Origin: Bradyrhizobium sp. CB1717
GTDB lineage: Bacteria; Pseudomonadota; Alphaproteobacteria; Rhizobiales; Xanthobacteraceae
Reading direction: 5' to 3'
DNA: 64,000 nt
Assembly: GCF_029714325.1 (NCBI RefSeq)
Contig: NZ_CP121666.1
Span: 4,650,001 to 4,714,000, forward strand
In this document: positions 1 to 9,344 of the stretch, piece by piece
How positions within the stretch are numbered: position 1 is the stretch's first letter
Layout of the letters: the number at the start of each line of letters is the position of its first letter
Notes under the pieces: generated by a model
What the model was told of the DNA's origin: nothing
Databases searched by the model: none
What the model saw: the letters and a program-made list of their open reading frames with translations, nothing else
Translations under genes and position numbers: made by a program

Positions 1-27
1 ATTCATCGGCTTTTCAGCCATGCGGGC

Positions 28-60
28 AAAAAAAGAGCGGGGCCCTGGCCCCGCTCAAAA
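28..60 (-). terminator. Rho-independent terminator, minus orientation
   Basis: A perfect 10-bp stem (35-44 pairs with 47-56, two-base loop) is flanked on the plus strand by seven A at 28-34 and AAAAA at 57-61. Read on the minus strand, the GC-rich stem is followed by seven T, the classical intrinsic terminator layout. No minus-strand protein gene is recognised upstream of it at 61-477, so what it terminates is open (see findings). The A-tract on the far side may let it work weakly in both directions. Confidence 0.7.
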
Positions 61-477
61 ATTGTGTCGACCCTATTATCCCCGATCTTAAGATTTAATC
101 TTGATTGACGGGGCGACGCTGCATTTTGCGCGCCAGGGGCTCCTCCCGAGACTTGGACCACCAGGCCACGACCTCGCGGTCAGCACCTGAGCAAGAGGAT
201 GCTAGATCAACTTTTCTCACTTGTCATCATTTTCGGCAACGATTGTTCAAAATAAGAGCAGCTGACGAAATGATCGGGCTTTCAGCCATCTAAACATATG
301 ACAAATATAAGAAATCTGTGGATGGGCAGGGGTGGTTTGGCTGCCTCAAATGCCGGACCCCCTCCCGCGGGAGGGGGCTCCGATCACAGTTTTAGCGAAA
401 TTTGCGCTGGGCCAAGCGGGCGGCGGAACTGGCCTCGACTCGGGTGCCGGCCCGGTGTTTAGTTAGCGCACGAACGA
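61..477. other. Intergenic region, no recognised gene
   Basis: I see no convincing gene in these 417 bases. The short reading frames on both strands resemble no family I know and lack good ribosome binding sites. The one clear structure is a perfect 20-bp GC palindrome at 358-377, without a T-tract, so a poor terminator on either strand. The stretch lies between the minus-oriented terminator at 28-60 and the copper operon starting at 478, and it should hold the operon promoter, which I could not identify. Confidence 0.5.
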
Positions 478-867
478 ATGGTTCGGTGGATGCGCGCACG
501 GCTGCAAAAATTCTTACCCCTGGTCCTGCTCGCTTTGGTGATGCAGGTGCTGGCGCCGATTGCCGCCTGTCTGGCGGCAGGCCAGGCCGTTGCCGATCCG
601 CTGTCCGCCGCCGTCATCTGCCATAGCGCGAGCGACCAGGCTGGCGGCCTGAACGACCGGCCCGGCGCGCCGACGGCGCATGCCGGCGCCTGTGCCCTCT
701 GCTGTCTTGCGCAGGCAAACGCATCGCTGGATTCGCCGCCGCAGCCGGCTTTCGCCATTCCTTTCCGCCATGCCGACCGCGTGGTGTGGCACACGGCGGA
801 GGCTTCCACCGCTTCCGTCCATAAGGGCTCAAACGCCCAGGCGCGCGCGCCTCCTCAGTTTTCCTGA
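478..867 (+). CDS. DUF2946-type secreted protein, first gene of copper locus
   Basis: A 129-residue protein with an N-terminal hydrophobic segment (residues about 13-35), consistent with a signal peptide or anchor. A C-x-x-C-C cluster lies near residues 78-82 (ACALCCLAQ), with an upstream histidine in AHAG. This resembles DUF2946, a small family often found beside TonB receptors and copper genes. An internal ATG at 490 (MRARLQKFLP) is an equally plausible start and gives a more typical signal peptide. It lies 85 bp before the TonB-dependent receptor on the same strand, so it is probably cotranscribed with it. The family function is unknown; metal binding by the cysteines is my inference. Confidence 0.7.
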   Translation: MVRWMRARLQKFLPLVLLALVMQVLAPIAACLAAGQAVADPLSAAVICHSASDQAGGLNDRPGAPTAHAGACALCCLAQANASLDSPPQPAFAIPFRHADRVVWHTAEASTASVHKGSNAQARAPPQFS

Positions 868-952
868 CGACCCTCGTGGTCGCCGCGGTCCGTCCGCCGG
901 CGATTGATGCTGTCAAACAGCCGGGAAGAAGGCCGGCGTCAGGAATGCCCCC

Positions 953-3409
953 ATGTCACGTTGCCATGCCCGCCGTGGCGTGAGCGTCGTTGCCGTCCAG
1001 GCCACGCTGCTTGCCTCGTCGAGCGGAGTCTTTGCCCAGAGCAGCAGCGCCGTGCTGCCGCCGGTTACCGTCGAGGCGCCCGCGGCAGCGAAGCCCAAGC
1101 CGCGCAAGCCGTCGGTGCAGACGATTGCCGCCCGGAGCCGGTCGGCGAAACCCGCCAGCGAGCGGACAGCTCCCGTTATTACGGGCGAGCAGGGCGCGGG
1201 CAGCACCCGGCCGTCGCTGGAGCCGCCGGCTGCCGTGGCGCGTTATCAATTGCCGCAGCGCTCCTTCAGCATCACGGCGAAGGAGGTCGATGAGACGATC
1301 AATCTCAAGGACCCTGAGGACGCCGTCAAATACATGCCGAGCCTGTTCGTGCGGAAACGCAACGATGGGGACAACAATGCCGTGCTCGCGACGCGCAGCT
1401 GGGGCCTCAATTCGAGCGCGCGGACGTTGATCTATTACGACGATCTCCTGATTTCGGCGCTGATCGGCAACAACAACACCAATGCCTCGCCGAAGTGGAG
1501 CCTGATCTCGCCGGAAGCGATCGGGCGGGTCGACTATCTCAACGGTCCGTTCGCGGCCGCCTATCCCGGCAACTCGATTGGCGGCGTGCTGCTGATCTCG
1601 TCAAAGATGCCGGACAAGCCGTTTGCGGTCGCCAAGGAAACGGTGTCCGTCATGCCGTGGAATCAATACGGCACCAAGGAGACCTACGTGACCAGCCAGA
1701 CCAGCGCCGCCGCCGGCAATCGCGACGGCCAGCTGTCCTGGCTTGTGAGCGCGAACTATCTCGACAGCTACCAGCAGCCGCTCACCTATACGACGAGCGC
1801 CACAATCCCGGCCGGCACGACCGGTACGTTTCCCGCGCTGAACAAGCAGGGCGTCCCGGCCAATGTGGTTGGTACGGGCATCCTCGCGCATTCGCAGCAG
1901 ACGTCCGGTAACATCCGCCTTGCCTATGACGTGACCGCGCAGGTGCAGGCGACCTATTCGTTCGGGATCTGGAATAATCACCAGGTCTCGGATCCCCAGA
2001 CCTACCTGCGGTCGACGGCGACGGGGCTGCCGACCTTCAACAACATCACGACGTTCGCGAATGCCAAATATATCTGGGACCAAACCCATGTAAGTAATGC
2101 GGTTGCGATCAAGAGCGACACCAAGGGCACATTCGATTTCGACCTGTCGGCCTCGAGCTACAACTATCTCGAAGACACCCAGCTCAATCCCTACACGACG
2201 CCGACCGGCGTCGGCTTCTCGCAGAATGGCAAGATCCAGCGCATGGACGGCACCAATTGGCAGAACGCCGACGCCAAGGGCATCTGGCGTCCGCTGGGTT
2301 ATGGCGGAGCGCACGAGATCAGTTTTGGTATTCACGGCGACCGGTATCGTCTTGAAAATCCGACCTATGGGTCGTCAGTCTGGTATCAGGCCTCGACCGC
2401 GACGGGACAGCTCTATGCCAATAGTCAGGGTGAAACCCGCACTGGCGCGCTGTGGCTTCAGGACGCCTGGAAAATACAGCCCAATCTGAAGCTGACACTG
2501 GGTGGAAGGCTCGAGACCTGGCAATCGCTCGACGGTCAGAACGTCGTGACCCTGGCCAACGGAGCGGGTGTCATTACCTCGTCGTTCGCGACCAACCAGC
2601 CGGGCCTTGCTTCGACGAATTTCTCGCCGAAGGCATCGCTCTCCTACGATCCGAACAAGGATTGGAACATCACGGTCAATTTCGGCGAGGCCTATCGCTA
2701 TCCGACCGTCCTCGAACTCTATCAGAACGTCACTGTCGGCAACACGATCACGGTGGCCAATCCTTTCCTGAGGCCCGAGCAGGACTTCACCGGCGAGCTC
2801 AACATCGAGCGTCACTGGAATGACGGCCGGGTCCGGTTGACCCTGTTCAGGGAGCGGACCAACAACGCGATTATCGCGCAGACCAACATGATCAACGCGA
2901 CCCAGAGTGCGACCACATTCAGCAATGTCGATGCGATCAGGATGCAGGGCGTCGAGCTGTCGGCCGACAAGGACAACGTTCTCGTCAGCGGTCTACAGTT
3001 GTTCGGCAGCGTCACCTATGTGGACTCGCGGATCCTGGCTGACGCGGGCTGGGCCGGATTTGATCCCCTGACCGGCGCGCCCACGACGGTCGTCGGCAAG
3101 CGCGTCCCCTTCGTACCGGACTGGCGCGCCAAGCTCGGCGTGACCTACCGGCCGAACGACAGCTGGGCCTACACGGTTGCCGCACGCTACAGCGGCAAGC
3201 AATATTCGACGCTGGACAACACCGATCGTGTTTCCCACGTCTATGGTGCGTTCGATAACTTCTTCGTTGTGGACTTGAAGATCCGCTACAACGCGACGAA
3301 GAATTTTGCGTTCGACTTCGGCATCGATAATCTCTTCAACGAGCAGTATTTCCTGTTCCATCCGTTTCCGGGGCGAACCTTCGTTCTCGCCGGCAAGTAC
3401 ACGTTCTGA
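953..3409 (+). CDS. TonB-dependent outer-membrane receptor, probably copper
   Basis: An 818-residue TonB-dependent receptor. A signal peptide (about residues 1-28, ending near VFAQ) is followed by a proline- and basic-rich stretch that starts with LPPVTVEAP, then the plug domain (residues about 100-220, with the plug-like segment SLFVRKRNDGDNN) and a long beta-barrel ending in an aromatic residue (GKYTF), the usual signal for outer-membrane insertion. The ATG at 953 has AGGA upstream. The PCuAC, YcnI and CopCD genes follow immediately. Copper-regulated receptors of the OprC/NosA type occur in comparable loci, so copper or a copper chelate is the likely cargo. The ligand is inferred only from neighbours; a siderophore receptor cannot be excluded from sequence alone. 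Confidence 0.85.
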   Translation: MSRCHARRGVSVVAVQATLLASSSGVFAQSSSAVLPPVTVEAPAAAKPKPRKPSVQTIAARSRSAKPASERTAPVITGEQGAGSTRPSLEPPAAVARYQLPQRSFSITAKEVDETINLKDPEDAVKYMPSLFVRKRNDGDNNAVLATRSWGLNSSARTLIYYDDLLISALIGNNNTNASPKWSLISPEAIGRVDYLNGPFAAAYPGNSIGGVLLISSKMPDKPFAVAKETVSVMPWNQYGTKETYVTSQTSAAAGNRDGQLSWLVSANYLDSYQQPLTYTTSATIPAGTTGTFPALNKQGVPANVVGTGILAHSQQTSGNIRLAYDVTAQVQATYSFGIWNNHQVSDPQTYLRSTATGLPTFNNITTFANAKYIWDQTHVSNAVAIKSDTKGTFDFDLSASSYNYLEDTQLNPYTTPTGVGFSQNGKIQRMDGTNWQNADAKGIWRPLGYGGAHEISFGIHGDRYRLENPTYGSSVWYQASTATGQLYANSQGETRTGALWLQDAWKIQPNLKLTLGGRLETWQSLDGQNVVTLANGAGVITSSFATNQPGLASTNFSPKASLSYDPNKDWNITVNFGEAYRYPTVLELYQNVTVGNTITVANPFLRPEQDFTGELNIERHWNDGRVRLTLFRERTNNAIIAQTNMINATQSATTFSNVDAIRMQGVELSADKDNVLVSGLQLFGSVTYVDSRILADAGWAGFDPLTGAPTTVVGKRVPFVPDWRAKLGVTYRPNDSWAYTVAARYSGKQYSTLDNTDRVSHVYGAFDNFFVVDLKIRYNATKNFAFDFGIDNLFNEQYFLFHPFPGRTFVLAGKYTF

Positions 3410-3447
3410 CGGGTGGGGCGATGTTGACGACAAGAAAGGCAAATGAC

Positions 3448-3969
3448 ATGACTAAGCTCTCACGCATCCTCGCGCTCGCAGCGCTCTTCGCCGCAATGTT
3501 CGCCGCCCCCGTGCGCGCCGAGGACGTCAAGGCCGGCGATCTCGTCATCTCGCAGGCGTGGAGCCGGGCGACGCCGGGCGGTGCCAAGGTCGCGGGCGGC
3601 TATCTGACGATCGAGAACAAGGGGACGGCCGCAGACAGACTGGTCGGCGTTTCTGCCGATATCGCGGGCAAGGCCGAGGTCCACGAGATGGCGATGGACA
3701 ATGGCGTGATGAAGATGCGTCCGCTCGACAAGGGGCTGGCGATCGATCCCGGCAAGACCGTGAAGCTCGCGCCCGGCGGCAATCATTTGATGCTGCAGGA
3801 GCTGAAGGGTCCGTTCAAGCAGGGCGACAAGGTTCCGGTGACGCTTCAGTTCGAGAAGGCCGGCAAGGTCGCCGTGTCTCTCGATGTACAGGCCGTCGGC
3901 GCGCAGGCGCCGGGCGATGGCGGTCAAATGATGAAGAAGATGCACGATCATTCGGGAATGAAAATGTGA
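3448..3969 (+). CDS. PCuAC-family periplasmic copper chaperone
   Basis: A 173-residue protein with a signal peptide (residues 1-24, cleavage after PVRA) and a PCuAC (DUF461) cupredoxin-like domain. The Cu(I)-binding motif H-x10-M-x(21-22)-H-x-M is present as His79, Met90, His113 and Met115. A His/Met-rich tail (QMMKKMHDHSGMKM) extends the likely copper site. The family delivers periplasmic Cu(I), for example to the CuA centre of cytochrome oxidase. I chose the ATG at 3448 because AAGAAAGG sits 8 bp upstream and it gives a clean signal peptide; the in-frame ATG at 3421 would add nine non-hydrophobic residues. The stop overlaps the start of the next gene (ATGTGATG), indicating translational coupling. 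Confidence 0.88.
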   Translation: MTKLSRILALAALFAAMFAAPVRAEDVKAGDLVISQAWSRATPGGAKVAGGYLTIENKGTAADRLVGVSADIAGKAEVHEMAMDNGVMKMRPLDKGLAIDPGKTVKLAPGGNHLMLQELKGPFKQGDKVPVTLQFEKAGKVAVSLDVQAVGAQAPGDGGQMMKKMHDHSGMKM

Positions 3970-4403
3970 TGAAACAGATCAAGTCCCTCGTGACCTCGAA
4001 TCGAACCATCGCGGGCCTCGCGTTCGCAATGACCGCGCTGCTGTCGGTTGCCGCGACACCGCTTGCCGCGGCGACCGATGACGACAGCTTCTTCACCCAT
4101 CTGCACACCGAGAAGGCGATGGCCAATGTCACGGTTTCCCCGGGGCGTGCCGGCCCGGTCGAGATCGCGATCCAGCTCGAGACGGTTGACGAAACACCGC
4201 TCACGGCCAAAGCCGTATCGGTGACGCTCGTGGATACGCAGACCGGAAGAAAGCTCGCTCCGGTCACGGCCTCGCGCGATGGCGAGGATGGCTGGCGCGT
4301 GAAGGTGGCGCAGCTGACGCCCGGACGCTGGATGCTGGGGCTCGGGATTTCGATCTCCGAGGCCGATCATGTCAGCGTCGAAGCGCCGATCCTGATCAAA
4401 TGA
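3969..4403 (+). CDS. YtkA-like periplasmic protein
   Basis: A 144-residue protein with a signal peptide (residues about 1-35, ending LAAAT) and one small beta-sandwich domain of the YtkA/FixH-like type. The mature domain opens with HLHTEKAM and contains VSPGRAG. The same pattern (HIHTDKAM, VSPGKAG) recurs in the C-terminal tail of the CopC-CopD fusion at 4942-6501, so the two domains are paralogous. It starts inside the stop region of the PCuAC gene and its own stop overlaps a possible upstream start of the YcnI gene, so translation through the operon looks coupled. A role in binding or handing over periplasmic copper is likely from context. The histidines at the mature N-terminus are candidate ligands, but this is not established for the family. 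Confidence 0.75.
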   Translation: MKQIKSLVTSNRTIAGLAFAMTALLSVAATPLAAATDDDSFFTHLHTEKAMANVTVSPGRAGPVEIAIQLETVDETPLTAKAVSVTLVDTQTGRKLAPVTASRDGEDGWRVKVAQLTPGRWMLGLGISISEADHVSVEAPILIK

Positions 4404-4423
4404 CCGCGCTCGAGAGGCCGAAC

Positions 4424-4942
4424 ATGTCGAAGCAATCCCTCTTATTCCTTGTTGCGGTGTTCGCCGCATCGCCTGCGGCGGCGCATGTTTTTCTGGAGAG
4501 CAAGCAGGCCACCGTCGGGGCGTCTTACAAAGCCGTGTTCGCGGTCCCGCACGGCTGCGCGGGCTCGCCGACGGTGAAGATCCGCGTGCAAGTCCCGGAA
4601 GGGGTGATCGCGGTGAAGCCGATGCCGAAGGCGGGCTGGACCATCGATGTCGTCGAAGGCAAATACGCCGCCGAGTACGACTATCACGGCAACAAGCTCT
4701 CTTCCGGCGTCAAGGAGGTCGCATGGTCCGGCGGCAAGCTGTCGGACAAGAACTATGACGAGTTCATCATGCACACTGTGCTGACGGACGCCCTCAAGCC
4801 GAACACGACCCTTTACTTTCCCGTGGTCCAGGAATGCGAGACCGGCGTCAGCCGCTGGATCGAAATCCCGGCGGAAGGGGCAGGGCATTCGCATGAGAGC
4901 AAGTCGCCGGCGCCTGGCGTTAAGCTGCTGCCAAAACCTTGA
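4424..4942 (+). CDS. YcnI-like (DUF1775) copper-binding protein
   Basis: A 172-residue protein whose signal peptide ends SPAAA, leaving His as the first mature residue (HVFLESKQATVG). DUF1775/YcnI proteins bind Cu(II) through this N-terminal histidine, together with acidic and tryptophan side chains; a candidate tryptophan is in VSRWIEIP. Unlike Bacillus YcnI, no C-terminal membrane anchor is visible; the protein ends in a proline-rich tail. I prefer the ATG at 4424, with GAGAGG 6 bp upstream, over the ATG at 4400 that overlaps the previous stop. Its stop overlaps the copCD start (TGATG). YcnI genes commonly accompany copC/copD genes, as here. Confidence 0.85.
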   Translation: MSKQSLLFLVAVFAASPAAAHVFLESKQATVGASYKAVFAVPHGCAGSPTVKIRVQVPEGVIAVKPMPKAGWTIDVVEGKYAAEYDYHGNKLSSGVKEVAWSGGKLSDKNYDEFIMHTVLTDALKPNTTLYFPVVQECETGVSRWIEIPAEGAGHSHESKSPAPGVKLLPKP

Positions 4943-6501
4943 TGCGCCTCCTCGCCGCGCTCGCGACGCTGTTGCTCGTCGTCGGCTTCGCGACCGGCGC
5001 GTCGGCCCATGCCGCTCTGGTCTCGGTCGATCCGGCGAGCGGCAGCATCCTGAAGACTGCGCCGAAGGCGGTGGAGCTGCGCTTCAACGAGGCGGTGACG
5101 CCGGGCGCGATCCGGCTGATCGACGGCGCGGGCAGGGGGCGGGACGACGCGCGCATCGAGGCAGCGGGCGAGACCATTTCGCTCGGGATGCCGCCGGATC
5201 TCCCGCAAGGCACGGCGGTCGTAAGCTATCGCGTGATCTCGCAGGACGGCCATCCCGTCGCGGGATCGGTGATCTTCTCGGTCGGCGCTCCGACGGCGAC
5301 GAAGCCGCCCGCCGGTGCGGATGGCGGATTGAGCGCGCTGATCTGGCTGGCGCGGATCGGTCTCTATCTCGGCCTGTTCGTCGGCGTCGGCGGCGTGTTT
5401 TTCGCACGCTGGATTGCGTGGTCGATGTCGGGCACGACAGTGCCGTTCGTGGCGCTCCTCATCGGCATTCCGAGCGCGGTTGCATCCGTCGGTGCGCTGG
5501 GTCTCGATCTTCTCGGGCTGCCGCTGGCGGCGCTCGTGACGGCTGCTCCGTGGAAGGTCGCATTCGCGACCAGCGCCGGCCCCGCACTGCTCGTCGCGGT
5601 CGCATCGATGCTGTTCGCGCTGATGGCGCTGCGCAGCGCGTGGTACGCGCGCGCCTCTGCGATGATCGCATTCATCGGCGTTGGCCTGTCGCTCGCCATG
5701 ACCGGGCACGCAGCAACGGCACCGCCCGAGGTGCTGACGCGCCCGGCGATCTTCCTCCATGGCCTCGGCGTCGCCTTCTGGATCGGTGCCCTTGCGCCGC
5801 TCGCCGCGCTGGTGTCGAAGCCGGGGACTGCGGCAGTGCCGGTCGTGAACCGGTTTTCGCGTATGGCCGTGCTGGCCGTCGGTGCGCTGGCGTTGACCGG
5901 CCTTGGCCTTGCCATCGTTCAGCTCGAAAGGCCGTCCGCGCTGATCGACACCCGTTATGGGGCGATCCTGTCGATCAAGCTTGGTCTGGCCGTGTTGCTG
6001 CTGGCGCTTGCCGCACTCAATCGGTTGCGGCTGACCTCGGCCCTGGCGAGGGACGAGAAGGCCGCGCCCGCGCTCAGGCGTTCGATCCTGCTTGAAAGCA
6101 CCATCGCCCTCGCCATCTTCGCCGTCGTGGCCGGCTGGCGCTTCACGCCGCCGCCGCGGACCATAGTTCCCGAGACGCCGCTGGCGATCCACATCCACAC
6201 CGACAAGGCGATGTTCCAGGTGCTGGTCTCGCCGGGGAAGGCCGGCGTCGATGATTTCGTGCTCCAGCTCATGACGGGCGAGGGGACGTTGCTGACAGTC
6301 AAGGAGGTGATGCTGACGCTCAACCTGCCGGAGCGGGGCATCGAGCCGATGGCGCGGGCTGCCTCGCTCGGGCCGGATGGCTACTGGCATGTTCGAAAGG
6401 TCGAGCTGCCCTTCGCTGGCCGCTGGCATGTGCGGATCGATGCGCTGGTGACCGATTTCGAGCAGATCACGCTGGAGGACGACCTCGAGCTGGCGCCGTA
6501 G
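4942..6501 (+). CDS. CopC-CopD fusion with C-terminal YtkA-like domain
   Basis: A 519-residue protein with three parts. After a signal peptide ending GASA comes a CopC domain (residues about 23-115) starting with His (HAALVSVDPASGS) and containing the DGH motif (SQDGHPVAGS), together the His1/Asp/His Cu(II) site of CopC. A CopD membrane domain with about eight helices follows (about 130-410). The last 100 residues form a periplasmic YtkA-like domain (HIHTDKAM, VSPGKAGV) matching the separate protein at 3969-4403. CopCD fusions are associated with copper import into or across the inner membrane. It is the last gene of the operon; about 145 bp without a gene follow before proS. Confidence 0.88.
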   Translation: MRLLAALATLLLVVGFATGASAHAALVSVDPASGSILKTAPKAVELRFNEAVTPGAIRLIDGAGRGRDDARIEAAGETISLGMPPDLPQGTAVVSYRVISQDGHPVAGSVIFSVGAPTATKPPAGADGGLSALIWLARIGLYLGLFVGVGGVFFARWIAWSMSGTTVPFVALLIGIPSAVASVGALGLDLLGLPLAALVTAAPWKVAFATSAGPALLVAVASMLFALMALRSAWYARASAMIAFIGVGLSLAMTGHAATAPPEVLTRPAIFLHGLGVAFWIGALAPLAALVSKPGTAAVPVVNRFSRMAVLAVGALALTGLGLAIVQLERPSALIDTRYGAILSIKLGLAVLLLALAALNRLRLTSALARDEKAAPALRRSILLESTIALAIFAVVAGWRFTPPPRTIVPETPLAIHIHTDKAMFQVLVSPGKAGVDDFVLQLMTGEGTLLTVKEVMLTLNLPERGIEPMARAASLGPDGYWHVRKVELPFAGRWHVRIDALVTDFEQITLEDDLELAP

Positions 6502-6646
6502 GCAAATCGGTTCAAGTTGAACCTGAAGGCAACGGAAAAATGACAGGAATTCCGTTGCGTTAGCGGCTTTTCCTCATTCCCGGTCTTGTGTTTTCGCTCT
6601 CAATCCGGTTTCACTGCAACCCCTCACTGATTCCCAGAGTATTGCC

Positions 6647-7966
6647 ATGCGGTTGTCGCGGTTCTTTCTGCCCATCCTGAAGGAAAATCCGAAAGAGGCG
6701 GAGATCGTCTCGCATCGGCTGATGCTGCGCGCCGGCATGATCCGGCAGGAGGCCGCCGGCATCTATGCCTGGCTGCCGCTCGGCTTCCGCGTGCTGAAGA
6801 AGATCGAGCAGATCGTGCGTGAGGAGCAGGATCGCTCCGGCGCGATCGAGGTGCTGATGCCGACGCTGCAACTCGCCGACCTCTGGCGCGAGAGCGGCCG
6901 GTACGACGCCTATGGCCCGGAGATGCTGCGCATCGCCGACCGCCACAAGCGCGAGCTGCTGTACGGGCCGACCAACGAGGAAATGATCACCGAGATCTTC
7001 CGCGCCTATGTGAAGTCGTACAAGAACCTGCCGCTGAATCTCTATCATATCCAATGGAAATTCCGCGACGAGCAGCGTCCGCGTTTCGGCGTGATGCGCG
7101 GCCGCGAGTTCCTGATGAAGGACGCCTATTCGTTCGACCTCAACGAGGCGGCGGCGCGCGTGGCCTACAACAAGATGTTCGTCGCCTATTTGCGCACCTT
7201 CGCGCGGATGGGGCTGAAGGCGATCCCGATGCGCGCCGAGACCGGCCCGATCGGCGGCGATCTCAGCCACGAGTTCATCGTGCTCGCCGAGACCGGCGAA
7301 TCCGGCGTGTTCATCAATCGCGACGTGCTGGACCTGCCGGTGCCCGGCGAGGACGTCGACTATGACAGCGACCTGACGCCGATCATCAAGCAATGGACCT
7401 CGGTCTATGCCGCGACGGAAGACGTTCACGATGCCGCCCGATTCGAGCAGGAAGTGCCCGCGGACAAGCGCGTGAACACCCGCGGCATCGAGGTCGGGCA
7501 GATCTTCTATTTCGGCACCAAATATTCCGAGCCGATGAAGGCGCTCGTGGCGGGCCCTGATGGTGTCGACGTGCCGATCCATGGCGGCTCCTACGGCGTC
7601 GGCGTCTCGCGCCTGCTGGGTGCCATCATCGAGGCCTGCCATGACGATGCCGGCATCAAATGGCCCGAGGCCGTCGCCCCGTTCCGCGCGGTGGTGCTCA
7701 ACCTCAAGCAGGGCGATGCCGCGGTCGATGCGGCCTGCGAGAAGCTCTATGCCGAGCTCCAGGCCAAGGGCGTCGACGTGCTCTACGACGACACCGACCA
7801 GCGCGCCGGCGCCAAATTCGCTGCCGCCGACCTGATCGGCATCCCCTGGCAGATCATGATCGGGCCGAAGGGGCTCGCCGACGGCAAGGTCGAGATCAAG
7901 CGGCGCAGCGACGGCTCCCGCGAGACCATGTCGCCTGCGGACGCGGTCGCAAGACTTGTGGGCTGA
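6647..7966 (+). CDS. proS: Prolyl-tRNA synthetase, short form without editing insert
   Basis: A 439-residue class II aminoacyl-tRNA synthetase that charges tRNA-Pro. Motif 2 is in [17 protein letters not shown] and motif 3 in [18 protein letters not shown]; a C-terminal anticodon-binding domain (about residues 340-439) follows. The usual bacterial enzyme is about 570 residues because of an editing insertion between motifs 2 and 3. Here motif 2 runs into motif 3 without that block, the short form known from alphaproteobacteria such as Rhodopseudomonas. Clearance of Ala-tRNA-Pro must then rely on a separate ProXp-type deacylase, which is not in this window. The ATG at 6647 opens with the conserved MRLSRFFLP. 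Confidence 0.97.
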   Translation: MRLSRFFLPILKENPKEAEIVSHRLMLRAGMIRQEAAGIYAWLPLGFRVLKKIEQIVREEQDRSGAIEVLMPTLQLADLWRESGRYDAYGPEMLRIADRHKRELLYGPTNEEMITEIFRAYVKSYKNLPLNLYHIQWKFRDEQRPRFGVMRGREFLMKDAYSFDLNEAAARVAYNKMFVAYLRTFARMGLKAIPMRAETGPIGGDLSHEFIVLAETGESGVFINRDVLDLPVPGEDVDYDSDLTPIIKQWTSVYAATEDVHDAARFEQEVPADKRVNTRGIEVGQIFYFGTKYSEPMKALVAGPDGVDVPIHGGSYGVGVSRLLGAIIEACHDDAGIKWPEAVAPFRAVVLNLKQGDAAVDAACEKLYAELQAKGVDVLYDDTDQRAGAKFAAADLIGIPWQIMIGPKGLADGKVEIKRRSDGSRETMSPADAVARLVG

Positions 7967-8056
7967 TAAGGCTGGTCGGCTGAATATTGTTCATCGCCCG
8001 ATATCGCGGCCGCCAATCCGGCCACAATTGACCCCGAATCATGGGATTATCGAGCG

Positions 8057-9337
8057 ATGGACGAGACCATGACTGAAACCGTGCAAACCGCGCCCTTTGC
8101 GCCCTTCGAGTGGATGCTGTCGGCGCGCTACCTGCGGGCGCGCCGCAAGGAGGGATTCATCTCGGTGATCGCCGGGTTCTCGTTCCTCGGCATCATGCTG
8201 GGCGTGGCGACGCTGATCATCGTCATGGCAGTCATGAACGGCTTCCGCAAGGAACTGCTCGACAAGATCCTGGGGCTGAACGGCCACATCCTGGTGCAGC
8301 CGCTGGAATCGCCGCTGACCGACTGGAAGGACGTCGCTGACCGCCTCAGCCAGGTGAAAGGTATCCGGCTCGCCGCACCCGTGGTGGACGGTCAGGCGCT
8401 GGCATCCTCGCCGTGGAACGCCTCGGGCGTCCTGGTGCGCGGCATCCGCTCCGATGACCTGAACAACCTCACCTCGATCGCCAAGAACATCAAGCAGGGC
8501 TCGCTCGAGGGTTTTGACGAGGGGCAGGGCGTCGCCATCGGCCGGCGCCTCGCCGACCAGCTGTCGCTGCATGCCGGCGACAGCATCACGCTGGTGGCGC
8601 CCAAGGGCGCGGTGACGCCGATGGGCACGACGCCGCGCATCAAACCGTACAAGATCGTGGCCGTGTTCGAGATCGGCATGTCCGAATACGATCTCGGCTT
8701 CGTGTTCATGCCGCTGGCGGAAGCGCAGGCCTATTTCAACCGCAGCAACGACGTGACCTCGATCGAGGTGTTCACCACCAATCCCGATCAGATCGTCGCG
8801 TTCCGCCAGGCGGTGACGGAGGCTGCGGGCCGGCCGGTATTCCTGGTCGACTGGCGGCAGCGCAACTCGACCTTCTTCAACGCGCTCCAGGTCGAGCGCA
8901 ACGTGATGTTCCTGATCCTGACCATGATCGTGCTGGTCGCCGCCCTCAACATCGTCTCCGGCCTGATCATGCTGGTGAAGGACAAGGGCAGCGACATCGC
9001 GATCCTGCGCACCATGGGCGCCTCGCAGGGCTCGATCATGCGCATCTTCCTGATCACGGGCGCCTCGATCGGCGTGGTCGGCACGCTGGTCGGATTCGTC
9101 GTCGGCCTCGTGATCTGCCTCAACATCGAGTCCATCCGGCAATTCCTGTCCTGGCTGACCAGCACCGAGCTGTTCTCGCCGGAGCTCTACTTCCTGTCGA
9201 AGCTGCCCGCCGAGATCGACATCGGCGAGACCACGGCGGTCGTCATCATGGCGCTGACGCTGTCGTTCCTGGCGACGCTGTATCCGTCCTGGCGCGCCGC
9301 GCGCCTCGACCCCGTCGAAGCGCTCCGGTACGAGTGA
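8057..9337 (+). CDS. lolC: Lipoprotein-releasing ABC transporter permease, LolC/LolE family
   Basis: A 426-residue inner-membrane protein with the LolC/E layout: a short cytoplasmic N-terminus, one transmembrane helix (about residues 32-55), a large periplasmic MacB-like domain (about 60-270) and three C-terminal helices of the FtsX fold. The N-terminal segment ([20 protein letters not shown]) is typical. With LolD it extracts outer-membrane lipoproteins from the inner membrane and passes them to LolA. Only one permease gene is present, next to lolD. In organisms with a single hybrid permease the product is called LolF and acts as a homodimer; I cannot tell whether a second copy exists elsewhere. 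An internal ATG at 8069 is an alternative start. lolD follows after 7 bp. Confidence 0.93.
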   Translation: MDETMTETVQTAPFAPFEWMLSARYLRARRKEGFISVIAGFSFLGIMLGVATLIIVMAVMNGFRKELLDKILGLNGHILVQPLESPLTDWKDVADRLSQVKGIRLAAPVVDGQALASSPWNASGVLVRGIRSDDLNNLTSIAKNIKQGSLEGFDEGQGVAIGRRLADQLSLHAGDSITLVAPKGAVTPMGTTPRIKPYKIVAVFEIGMSEYDLGFVFMPLAEAQAYFNRSNDVTSIEVFTTNPDQIVAFRQAVTEAAGRPVFLVDWRQRNSTFFNALQVERNVMFLILTMIVLVAALNIVSGLIMLVKDKGSDIAILRTMGASQGSIMRIFLITGASIGVVGTLVGFVVGLVICLNIESIRQFLSWLTSTELFSPELYFLSKLPAEIDIGETTAVVIMALTLSFLATLYPSWRAARLDPVEALRYE

Positions 9338-9344
9338 GGGGCTG

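Noticed and set aside
105..293. A 62-codon plus-strand frame in the first intergenic region
   Set aside because: No ribosome binding site, no family resemblance and an atypical composition.
297..461. A 54-codon plus-strand frame starting MTNIRNLW
   Set aside because: It runs through the GC palindrome at 358-377 and has a low-complexity Gly/Pro middle; probably chance.
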